Source: Methanobacteriaceae archaeon
GTDB taxonomy: Archaea; Methanobacteriota; Methanobacteria; Methanobacteriales; Methanobacteriaceae
Reading direction: 5' to 3'
Assembly: GCA_013403005.1 (NCBI GenBank)
Contig: JACBOA010000004.1
Coordinates: 1-25,000 of the forward strand
Length of the DNA: 25,000 nucleotides
Both the position numbers and the translations under genes were made by a program. Shown in pieces: positions 1-9,558 of this stretch; the stretch's first letter is position 1; each line of letters begins with the position of its first letter. The notes under the pieces were generated by a model. That model was not told the origin of the DNA and did not search any database. It saw only the letters and a program-made list of their open reading frames with translations.

Positions 1-114
1 ACCAAACGCTCAGTCTATAAAAAAGCCTACCTAAATGTACTTTTACTAGGAATAATAATATCCTACGGCCAAAACGAAATCCAAGAAATCTACGCCTTGG
101 AAAACTTCACATAA
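1..114 (+). CDS. C-terminal fragment of an unidentified protein (cut by window start)
   Basis: An open frame enters the window at base 1 and ends at a TAA at 112-114, giving 37 residues. The peptide has a hydrophobic stretch (LNVLLLGIIISYG) followed by a polar tail ending in ENFT. Support for coding is indirect: many codons in the second half end in C (TAC, GGC, AAC, ATC, GCC, TTC), which is unusual for non-coding DNA in this AT-rich genome. I do not recognise the family. The hydrophobic part could be a membrane helix or a buried helix. The gene runs convergently towards the minus-strand gene at 162-476, leaving only 47 bp between the two stop codons. Confidence 0.5.
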   Translation, partial: TKRSVYKKAYLNVLLLGIIISYGQNEIQEIYALENFT

Positions 115-143
115 AACAGACACCCTAAATATAAATTATAATA

Positions 144-169
144 ATTTTTCAATCATATTTTTCAATCAT
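144..169. repeat. 13-bp perfect tandem duplication at the 3' end of the CMD-family gene
   Basis: ATTTTTCAATCAT occurs twice head to tail, at 144-156 and 157-169. The second copy covers the TGA stop (162-164) and the last Asp codons of the minus-strand gene. The T/A-rich unit may contribute a termination tract or may simply be replication slippage. Confidence 0.7.
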
Positions 170-476
170 CATCTGACTCTAAACCCTCCAAAGCAGATGG
201 AAGACAGTCTAAGACTGTTGCCAATCCTGAAAGGTGAAGGTTCATCACCACGGCACCTAATATCTCATCTTTGGAAGCTCCCTGACTTTTAGCCATTTTA
301 GCATGCATTTTTACTCCTAAAGGATTTCTATTAGCGGTTTGAATGGCAATGTTTACCAGTTGTTTGGTTTTAGGATCCATACCCTTAAGGAAACGCTGCG
401 CCTCCACCAGATCGTTGAAAGGTCCTGCTAATTCCGGAAACTCTTCTTGAAATATTAAATAAGGATTTTTTGACAT
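162..476 (-). CDS. Carboxymuconolactone decarboxylase (AhpD-like) family protein lacking the CxxC motif
   Basis: The 104-residue product matches the helical CMD/AhpD fold: a conserved histidine in KMHAKMAKSQGASKDEI (about residues 56-72), followed by a small-residue-rich helix (LGAVVMNLHLSGLA). Redox-active family members carry CxxC just before that histidine. Here the equivalent stretch is NRNPLGVKMH, with no cysteine, so peroxidase or disulfide-reductase chemistry is unlikely; the only cysteine is near residue 91. The role is therefore unknown; cysteine-less members are common in methanogens. The ATG at 476 has a GGAGAA ribosome binding site about 6 nt upstream. It appears to be a single-gene unit, separated by 217 bp from ksgA and facing the left-edge gene. 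Confidence 0.75.
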   Translation of the reverse strand: MSKNPYLIFQEEFPELAGPFNDLVEAQRFLKGMDPKTKQLVNIAIQTANRNPLGVKMHAKMAKSQGASKDEILGAVVMNLHLSGLATVLDCLPSALEGLESDDD

Positions 477-693
477 AATATCTTCTCCTATGGATTAATA
501 ATAAAATCAATTCATATATTAATCTTTGTAGTTGTTTCAAATCTTATAGTTATAAACATATTTTTTATGGGATTATTTGGGAATTTTAATCACTGAGATT
601 TGTTATCAAAAACTGATTATCTAAAACTATGAATAATAAATGAATAATATGAATAAGCCTTAAGAAGAATAATGGATTATCCCTTTTCAAGTA

Positions 694-1539
694 TCAATGA
701 TTTAAAGCATTTAAAGCATCTTTTAGTTCATTAGAGATTATTAATATTTCTTCTCCTTTTAAATTAAAAACACGCTCATCAATTAATTCAGTATCTATTT
801 GAGATATTAAACCGCGAATGGTACTTTTATCCAATTTTTTATCTGATATTTCGTGAAAAGATTGCAAAAGTGCCTTTCCTGCTTTCTTTTTCTTATGTTG
901 AAATAATGCTCTGCAAGTCTTCACAAAAAAATTATCAATAGGGGGGTTCTTTTGGGGTGTTAATTTAACTACTGCTGATGATATTTTTGGTGGGGGGATA
1001 AATGCCCGGGGAGGGACTTTAAAAAGAAGTTCAGTCTGGGTGCAGAGATTCATCATCACTGAAAGACGGGAATAATTCGAGTCCCCTGGTTGGGCAATCA
1101 TCCTTGATGCGAATTCCCACTGATACATTAAAATAGCAAAATCAAAGTCATACTGAAGGAGTTTGAAGGTTATAGGTGATGAAATCTGGTAGGGTAGGTT
1201 GGAAACAACTTTGTTAAAGTAGGGGAATTCGATTTTGGTGGCATCAACCTCCAGTACATCCACATTGGAAATTTTGAGGTTATTAAGCCGTTCCCTTAAA
1301 ACATGGGCGATCCTTTGATCCTGCTCAACTGCCACTAATTTACGAACCTTTTCAGCAATGGGGATGGTTAACGTCCCTATGCCTGCCCCAATCTCCAGAA
1401 CAACATCAGTATCGGTAAGCTGAGCACTCTCAATAATACGGGATAAAATTTGATTGTTAATAAGGTAATTTTGACCTTTCCTCCGGTCTAAACGTATTCC
1501 ATGTTTTTTTAATAGACTGAAGGTTTCTTTGGCCAACAT
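694..1539 (-). CDS. ksgA: 16S rRNA (adenine-N6,N6)-dimethyltransferase KsgA/Dim1
   Basis: SAM-dependent enzyme that dimethylates two adjacent adenines in the 3'-terminal hairpin of 16S rRNA, a late small-subunit maturation step. The 281-residue product has the family's N-terminal KKGQNYL-like element (KGQNYLI, residues 21-27), the SAM-binding motif EIGAGIGTLT (49-58), the acidic ribose-binding Glu in VAVEQD (about 72) and the catalytic NLPYQISSP motif (114-122). Length is normal. The start ATG at 1539 has only a close GGGAA upstream. It is the last gene of the minus-strand cluster rpl21e-rpoF-DUF655-ksgA, 69 bp after DUF655. This gene order recurs in euryarchaea and links ribosome assembly with transcription. 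Confidence 0.96.
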   Translation of the reverse strand: MLAKETFSLLKKHGIRLDRRKGQNYLINNQILSRIIESAQLTDTDVVLEIGAGIGTLTIPIAEKVRKLVAVEQDQRIAHVLRERLNNLKISNVDVLEVDATKIEFPYFNKVVSNLPYQISSPITFKLLQYDFDFAILMYQWEFASRMIAQPGDSNYSRLSVMMNLCTQTELLFKVPPRAFIPPPKISSAVVKLTPQKNPPIDNFFVKTCRALFQHKKKKAGKALLQSFHEISDKKLDKSTIRGLISQIDTELIDERVFNLKGEEILIISNELKDALNALNH

Positions 1540-1608
1540 TTCCCTTTATTTTCATTATTCAATTCCATTAGATAGGAAATAAATTAATCTACCTGAAAAA
1601 TAAATTAT

Positions 1609-2190
<582 letters not shown>

Positions 2191-2290
2191 ATAATCACCC
2201 TGATAAATAAATTATTAATTAATTAATTATTTTTGTAAATATGGAAATCAGATGTCTTTAACCCAATGAAAAGAGTTATTCACATTCTTT

Positions 2291-2634
2291 TTAAGATTCT
2301 TCCCGATATTTGTCCACAATTTTTAGTATTTTTTCCATTTCTTCCTTTTTATGGGATCCTCTTTCCTTGGCAAAAATCAGTCTCATGTCATCCATATCTT
2401 CAGGCATTAAATCTGCTATTTTAACGGCCTGGGTCTTTTTGATAATCTCTTCCAGTTCTTCAACCAGCTTTAAAGCGTTTTCAGGGGATATTTTGGAGAA
2501 TTTGGTGACATGGTCCAGGGCCAGATTCTGCTCATAACTAAGTTCATGAGCTTCTTCCCGGGCCTCTAACAATGGTTTGACTTGTACAAGGGGGATAGGA
2601 TCGGTTTCGAGGGTTTTTTTCCCAATCATCGCCA

Positions 2635-2635
<1 letters not shown>
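2291..2635 (-). CDS. rpoF: DNA-directed RNA polymerase subunit Rpo4 (RpoF)
   Basis: Archaeal counterpart of eukaryotic Rpb4. It pairs with Rpo7 to form the polymerase stalk, which assists open-complex formation and binds emerging RNA. The product is about 114 residues, normal for the family, largely helical and highly charged, with the C-terminal HRDC-like region (LMPEDMDDMRLIFAKER and the following helix). The start is ambiguous: GTG 2638, ATG 2635 or ATG 2626. I chose ATG 2635 because it shares one base with the rpl21e stop (TGATG), a typical coupled junction; no distinct ribosome binding site was seen. Tight coupling to rpl21e puts a polymerase and a ribosomal subunit under joint control. 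Confidence 0.9.
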
Positions 2636-2928
<293 letters not shown>

Positions 2929-3214
2929 TTTAAAAACCTCCACTTCAACTTGAAATGGGTTGTTAAATTTACTTGTACAAATATCAATTATTCAAATTCT
3001 ATGCAGTAATTTCAAACAAATTTAAGTGCGCATAAGCTCTTTTAATGATATTTTTCAGATTTATATCCATCTGACTTTATAATATGGGTTCATGGGGTGT
3101 TTAGTCTTTTAATAAAGATAAAATTCGCATGAATTGCAATTGTTTGGAAATAGGTGAAATCGATTAATTTAATTTATAAATCATCAGAGTTTATAAAACT
3201 ATCCTTCCACCCAT
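2929..3214. other. AT-rich intergenic region upstream of rpl21e
   Basis: No open frame with a ribosome binding site was seen on either strand. It should carry the rpl21e-rpoF promoter (minus strand) and the 3' end of the pus10 transcript. I could not pin a unique TATA box, because several A/T-rich stretches qualify. Confidence 0.5.
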
Positions 3215-4435
3215 TTAAATGTTAACTTCCAGCACATCCAGTTCAACACATTTTGCTGGGAAACCCAATAAAGATGTAACACTGGGCTGAGTCCTTTCCT
3301 CATCCCCCGATATGAGTTCCTTGATGTATAAGCCTCCTGAACAATTGATAATTAATTCAAAATGGTTTGAATCGATTTTTTTAGTTTGAATATTTTTCAC
3401 TTCTCTGGTGCGAATCTTATCTGTTCTACGGTGAGAAACCCGAAGGGGAGTTCGTTGTTTTATAATTTCAAGGGATTCTAAAATCTTTAAATCCTCTTCA
3501 TCCACTTCATGTTCTACTTCCACCAGGGCACGGTAGATTTTATAGGTTTCTGTAGTGGATGCCTTAACACCACTGCGCCGGTCCTTATTTACCATTTTTA
3601 AATTAAGAACTTCAACCTTACCCTGGCAGTGATTGTTAATTTCATCATTCAATTCTTTCAAGTTTAAATTACGTATTTTAGGTTCTTTAATTTCAAGTAC
3701 GAATGGTCTGCCACTGCCGAGCATCCTCACATCCACATCTTCTCTACCTGCACCATGAAACTTGGATTCCTTTCCTTTGGTAGCCTCAAGAACTTTTTCT
3801 GCCACCAGTTCTTCCACAGTTTCAGGGTACATTTTCCCGGTGAAGTTGCATCTTTCACATCCGCTCCCTTTACACTTCATGCAGGGCCACTTGGTCTGGG
3901 GAATGCCTCTTATAAGTTTTCGGTATCTGCCTTCCAGGAATAATGGGTTGATCTGAAGATCCACCTTATCCCGGGTAAAATCCATCATCAATACCAGGTT
4001 AGGATTATTAAAATCTACTAATTTCTCCAGACGGGCTTCTAATTGCTTACCTAACTCGCGATTAATCTCTTTTTTTATACTTTCACTTTCGAAACCAATT
4101 TCTTCCTGCAATTTCTTCTCTTTTTCAATTATTTTTGGGGGCACACGACAGCCCATCAAAAAAGTTGAAAATTCAATTTTTGAATCGTCAATTTCGCTAA
4201 TTACCTTCTCCACAATAGTTTCTAAAGTTTCAAAGAGATCTCCACACAGGTAACATGCTCCAGTCTTTTCAGGTAGTTCAGCTTCACTGGCCAGTTGGGT
4301 TTTGATATATCTGCCTCTTTCTTCATTGTCCTTTCCTGAGACTTTTTGGTAGAAAAACCTGCCCAGACAATGATCACAGATGTTTCCATTGGTTAAGCTA
4401 ATTAATTTCAATGATCTGTCTTTGAAATTTTCCAT
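3215..4435 (-). CDS. pus10: tRNA pseudouridine(54/55) synthase Pus10
   Basis: Converts U54 and U55 of the tRNA T-loop to pseudouridine, the archaeal replacement for bacterial TruB activity on tRNA. The 406-residue protein has an N-terminal THUMP-containing part with zinc-binding pairs C20/C23 (ICDHCLGR) and C61/C64 (CYLCGD). A CxxC-x4-CxxC cluster follows at 185-196 (CMKCKGSGCERCNFTG). The catalytic region is HGAGREDVDVRMLGSGRPF (227-245), whose aspartates (D233/D235) include the catalytic one. The C-terminal part has GLYIKELISGDEERTQPSV, a substrate-binding element of pseudouridine synthases. The ATG at 4435 is preceded by AGGAAAGGT. It is apparently its own transcription unit between srp54 and rpl21e. 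Confidence 0.95.
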   Translation of the reverse strand: MENFKDRSLKLISLTNGNICDHCLGRFFYQKVSGKDNEERGRYIKTQLASEAELPEKTGACYLCGDLFETLETIVEKVISEIDDSKIEFSTFLMGCRVPPKIIEKEKKLQEEIGFESESIKKEINRELGKQLEARLEKLVDFNNPNLVLMMDFTRDKVDLQINPLFLEGRYRKLIRGIPQTKWPCMKCKGSGCERCNFTGKMYPETVEELVAEKVLEATKGKESKFHGAGREDVDVRMLGSGRPFVLEIKEPKIRNLNLKELNDEINNHCQGKVEVLNLKMVNKDRRSGVKASTTETYKIYRALVEVEHEVDEEDLKILESLEIIKQRTPLRVSHRRTDKIRTREVKNIQTKKIDSNHFELIINCSGGLYIKELISGDEERTQPSVTSLLGFPAKCVELDVLEVNI

Positions 4436-4559
4436 ATTAACCTTTCCTGAATTTTACATTAAATAAATAATTAAAATCGATTTAGGGGTATAAATTAACA
4501 CAATTTTTAAAAATAGCCCTATTCATAGGTTTAAATTTAAAAAAGAGGAAAGAATGTAT

Positions 4560-5891
<1,332 letters not shown>

Positions 5892-6322
5892 GATTTCTCA
5901 CCAAGTTGAACATATTCATTAATTTCTTAAAGTCATCTCTAATATCATTTGTAAATATTATTTTAAAGTAACTTTAATGTTGTTTACTTAATAATTTAAT
6001 TTTTAAATTAACACGACTAACTTAACTAGATGCATGAAAATCAAAACATCATACCTTAAAATTACCTAATACCTTAAAATTTATTAGAAATTTAGAAATG
6101 CATGCCAAACTTACTTTTTGACAAAAATCACTAATTGAATCTGTATAATAATTCATATGTATGTGATATATTTGTTCAGAAGGTTAACATATCATAACGA
6201 TCTTATATGATATAAATATAGAATATAATCTATATTGATTATATTTTATTATATAATGAAAATGGATAATGATAATGAGCTTATTTTTTGAAGTTCTTTA
6301 GGAATTTTTTCATGGTGGAATA
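5892..6322. promoter_or_regulatory. Divergent promoter region between srp54 and hpt
   Basis: This 431-bp AT-rich region has no credible open frame. It must hold promoters for both flanking genes. For hpt, ATTATATAAT at about 6247-6256 is a plausible TATA box, roughly 67 nt before the start codon. Two repeats stand out: a direct repeat of ATACCTTAAAATT (6051-6063 and 6069-6081), and an inverted repeat with 9-bp arms AATATAATC / GATTATATT (6222-6230 and 6237-6245), which sits just upstream of the TATA candidate and could be an operator. Confidence 0.5.
6222..6245. repeat. Perfect inverted repeat, 9-bp arms, upstream of hpt
   Basis: AATATAATC, then a 6-nt spacer TATATT, then GATTATATT. The two-fold symmetry and position just before the putative hpt TATA box fit a dimeric regulator site. 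AT-rich DNA produces such symmetry by chance fairly often, so this is a candidate only. Confidence 0.4.
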
Positions 6323-6901
6323 ATGCTGGAAAAGCTTGTAAAAAGTCTTGTTGAAGCCCCTGTTGTTAAAAAAGGCGACTACGATTATTTCGTTAACCCT
6401 ATTACTGATGGAGTTCCTCTGGTTGAAGCGGATTTACTCCAGGAAGTTGCAGAAGCAGCACAACAGTTCGCTGATCTGAATGTGGATAAAATAGTCTGCG
6501 TGGAAGCTATGGGAATTCATCTGGCAACTGCTATTTCTCTTTTAACTAATATTCCATTTGTGGTTGTGCGGAAACGTTCTTATGGTCTGGATGGAGAAGT
6601 AGCTGTCCATCAGACAACAGGATACAGTGAGGGTGAATTGTATGTTAATGGTCTCGAGAGTGGAGATCGCGTTTTCCTGGTGGATGATGTGGTCAGCACA
6701 GGAGGTACTATGACTGCAGTAATCAAAGCCCTCAAAATAATAGGAACTGAAATCATTGACGTGATGGCCATTATAGAAAAGGGAAGTGGAAAGGAATTTG
6801 TGGAGAAAGAAACCGGGATTAAAGTAAATACTCTGGTTAGAGCCAATGTTGTAGAGGGTAAAGTTGTGGTAGAGGAAATAACTGCTGGTAAAAAGGACTA
6901 A
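6323..6901 (+). CDS. hpt: Hypoxanthine/guanine phosphoribosyltransferase, archaeal type
   Basis: Purine salvage enzyme that joins a purine base to PRPP to give the nucleotide. The 192-residue protein has the type I phosphoribosyltransferase fold with the PRPP-binding motif VFLVDDVVSTGGTM (117-130) and the flexible-loop region VVRKRSYGLDG (81-91). It belongs to the archaeal group named Hpt and often annotated as an adenine-PRT-like protein, so base specificity cannot be fixed from sequence. The ATG at 6323 is preceded by GGTGGA at suitable spacing. dph2 follows after 18 nt, probably in the same transcript. Confidence 0.9.
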   Translation: MLEKLVKSLVEAPVVKKGDYDYFVNPITDGVPLVEADLLQEVAEAAQQFADLNVDKIVCVEAMGIHLATAISLLTNIPFVVVRKRSYGLDGEVAVHQTTGYSEGELYVNGLESGDRVFLVDDVVSTGGTMTAVIKALKIIGTEIIDVMAIIEKGSGKEFVEKETGIKVNTLVRANVVEGKVVVEEITAGKKD

Positions 6902-6919
6902 TCTAGAAATAATGGCTAA

Positions 6920-7939
6920 ATGGCTAATAATGGAATTGAGGACATGGCAGATACTCGTTATCAGTTCAAAGTTAATGAGATAATTGATAAAATCAGAAAA
7001 ACAGATGCCCAGGTAGTTGGACTGCAGTTTCCAGAAGGATTAAAAGTCCATGCAACTCACCTGGCACATGATATTGAACGTGAAACAAGTGCAATAGTTT
7101 TAATATCTGGAGATCCCTGTTACGGGGCGTGTGATCTTTCTGATGATGCTATGGATGGTTTGGTGGACTTACTGGTGCATTTCGGGCACACTCCTCTTCC
7201 AATTAATTACAAAGTTCCCACTCTTTTCGTGGAGGCCCATTACCAGTTAGAATCAATGAAAATACTAGAAGAAGCATTAAACCTTCTTGAAGGAAAAGAA
7301 AAGATTGGTCTGGTGACCACCACCCAACACTTGCACTTATTGGAAGATGCAGCCCGTTTTTTAGAGGAAAATGGAAAGGAAGTTTTAATGAAAGAGGGCG
7401 CGGGAACTCTGAAAGGACAGGTTTTAGGATGTAATTTTTCATCAGTGCAGGATTTACCAGTTGATGCATTTCTTTACCTGGGAAGTGGTAATTTCCATCC
7501 GCTGGGAATAAAACTTTCCACTGAAAAGGCAGTGGTTATAGCTGACCCCTATCTAAACCAGGTGAGAGATATAGACGAGTTCGCTGATAGAATCCTCAGA
7601 ATACGTTTTGCACGGATAACACGGGCTAGTGAGGCTAAAAAATTTGGAATAATAATATCCTCCAAGGCAGGCCAGTCCAGATGGCAACTGGCAAAATCTT
7701 TAAAGAAAATGCTGAATGAAGAGGGCAAGGATGCATATTTGATCCAGATGGCTGAAATAAACCCTCCCAATTTATTGCCTTATATGGATTTGGATGCATT
7801 TATCGTAACAGCATGTCCTCGAATTGCGATAGATGATTCTAAGATGTATGATAAACCTCTTTTAACTCCCCAGGAACTGGAAATCGTTCTCGGAAAGAGA
7901 AAGTGGGAAGATTACCAGATGGATGAGATTAAATACTAA
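6920..7939 (+). CDS. dph2: Diphthamide biosynthesis enzyme Dph2 (3-amino-3-carboxypropyl transferase)
   Basis: First enzyme of diphthamide synthesis on translation factor aEF2. It is a non-canonical radical-SAM enzyme that cleaves SAM to a 3-amino-3-carboxypropyl radical and attaches this group to a histidine of aEF2. The 339-residue protein has FPEGLK (37-42), GDPCYGACD (65-72 region, C67 and C71), C171 in LGCNFSS and C299 in TACPRIAIDD. One cysteine from each of the three regions binds the [4Fe-4S] cluster in archaeal Dph2. The start is uncertain: the ATG at 6920 lacks a clear ribosome binding site, and an in-frame ATG at 6944 (eight residues later, just before the conserved N-terminal helix) is an equally good candidate. 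It probably shares a transcript with hpt. Confidence 0.93.
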   Translation: MANNGIEDMADTRYQFKVNEIIDKIRKTDAQVVGLQFPEGLKVHATHLAHDIERETSAIVLISGDPCYGACDLSDDAMDGLVDLLVHFGHTPLPINYKVPTLFVEAHYQLESMKILEEALNLLEGKEKIGLVTTTQHLHLLEDAARFLEENGKEVLMKEGAGTLKGQVLGCNFSSVQDLPVDAFLYLGSGNFHPLGIKLSTEKAVVIADPYLNQVRDIDEFADRILRIRFARITRASEAKKFGIIISSKAGQSRWQLAKSLKKMLNEEGKDAYLIQMAEINPPNLLPYMDLDAFIVTACPRIAIDDSKMYDKPLLTPQELEIVLGKRKWEDYQMDEIKY

Positions 7940-8536
7940 GTATATATAAACATTAATTCACAACAAATTCAAGAATATAAAATACAAGGATATCAAATAT
8001 TACCAAAGTTGAAAAATGGATACTTAATATTTAAATATATTCTTATTATTATAAAATTATATTCTATTATCTTAAGATTCTCACAAGTGATTTAAGCAGA
8101 TTCTTAAAATAATTATAATATTTTAACAAGAGGGACGACAATCACAATTTTAATAAAATATTCAACTAAATATTACTAATTCAATTATAAATAATCAATT
8201 ATAAATAACTCAATTTAATAATATCACACACATGAAAATATGATAATTTTTTCATCATACTGCGTTTCTTGAGCTATCCTCTACGATAATTTCATTTATC
8301 ATTTATCATACATTTTTAATCACATTTACGGATTCAAAGGTTATATTCGCAGATTTACATTCACAGATAATCATATTTAAGGTAATTTATGGTGTTATAT
8401 GAGTTCATTAGTGATTTTTCATTACCAAGTGACCTTAAAATACATTAAATTACTATTAAATGCTTAAGCTTAGATGATTTTTCAAATAATTAGATGCAAA
8501 TCAACTATTAATCCAAATTTAAAAAACTTAAAAAAA

Positions 8537-8572
8537 ACAAAAAGACACAAAAAGATACAAAAAGATACAAAA
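8537..8572. repeat. Three and a half tandem copies of a 10-bp unit ACAAAAAGAY
   Basis: Units start at 8537, 8547 and 8557 (ACAAAAAGAC, ACAAAAAGAT, ACAAAAAGAT), with a partial ACAAAA at 8567. The A5 tracts recur every 10 bp, in phase with the DNA helix, so intrinsic bending is expected. Confidence 0.75.
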
Positions 8573-8588
8573 TTTAATATTAAATTTT
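8569..8588. promoter_or_regulatory. 20-bp perfect palindrome in front of csl4
   Basis: AAAATTTAATATTAAATTTT reads identically on both strands. It abuts the phased A-tract repeats and ends 18 nt before the csl4 ribosome binding site. Possible operator, TATA-containing core promoter or 5'-UTR element; no assignment is proven. Confidence 0.45.
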
Positions 8589-8618
8589 AATAAGCTTGTT
8601 TTAAATGAGGTGAAGAAG

Positions 8619-9188
<570 letters not shown>

Positions 9189-9189
9189 A

Positions 9190-9558
9190 ATGAAGGTTAT
9201 AACAGATAAAAGGAATGAATTAGAGATAGAAATTACGGGAGAGACGCATACTCTATGTAATGCTCTACGAAAGACTCTCATGGAAGATGAAGATGTTGAA
9301 TCTGCAGCATATGTTATAGAGCACCCGATCATAGGGGAGCCTAAACTTTACATAAAGGCGAAAAATCCTAAAAAGTCCCTCAAAAAGGCAGCAGAAACTC
9401 TCAAATCAAGATGTGACGAGTTTAAAGAACTCATAGAATCTGATGGTAATGGAAAAACTAAAGGAAAAAAAGCTAAAAAGTCAACCAAAAAAGCAGCTAA
9501 ATCCTCCAAGAAATCCACCAAAAAAACCACCAAGAAAACCGCCAAAAAGAAGAAGTGA
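9190..9558 (+). CDS. rpoL: DNA-directed RNA polymerase subunit Rpo11 (RpoL) with lysine-rich C-terminal tail
   Basis: Assembly-platform subunit of archaeal RNA polymerase. It dimerises with Rpo3, as bacterial alpha subunits do with each other. Residues 1-85 are a complete family domain, including ETHTLCNALRKTLMEDEDV (18-36) and AAYVIEHPIIGEPKLYI. The ATG at 9190 has GAGGGAT immediately upstream. Archaeal Rpo11 is usually about 90 residues. This one continues for about 35 more, with 19 lysines among residues 89-122 and the rest Thr, Ser, Ala and Gly, like an H1-histone tail. That tail is encoded by DNA that is also open in the DUF99 frame. The tail could bind nucleic acid, but this is inference. 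Confidence 0.93.
   Translation: MKVITDKRNELEIEITGETHTLCNALRKTLMEDEDVESAAYVIEHPIIGEPKLYIKAKNPKKSLKKAAETLKSRCDEFKELIESDGNGKTKGKKAKKSTKKAAKSSKKSTKKTTKKTAKKKK

Larger units (their letters stand above)
7940..8618. other. Long non-coding AT-rich region upstream of csl4
   Basis: This 679-bp stretch contains no open frame with a ribosome binding site on either strand, making it the longest gene-free interval here. It includes near-tandem copies of CAATTATAAATAA at 8182 and 8196 with a shorter third unit at 8211, TTTATCATTTATCAT near 8297, a phased 10-bp repeat at 8537-8572 and a 20-bp palindrome at 8569-8588. It must contain the csl4 promoter and the dph2 3' end. The rest is unexplained and could hide a small RNA. 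Confidence 0.6.

Noticed and set aside
4516..4530. CCTATGAATAGG hairpin as srp54 terminator
   Set aside because: The loop would be only 2 nt (or the stem only 4 bp); nearby T-tracts alone are not enough for a confident call.
8182..8217. CRISPR-like repeat array
   Set aside because: The repeated CAATTATAAATAA units are 14-15 bp apart without spacers, only two to three copies, and no cas genes are nearby.
9348..9545. 65-codon minus-strand open frame opposite rpoL, a Leu/Phe-rich peptide resembling a membrane protein
   Set aside because: Its hydrophobicity is just the complement of the lysine-rich tail (AAA/AAG read as TTT/CTT); no ribosome binding site.
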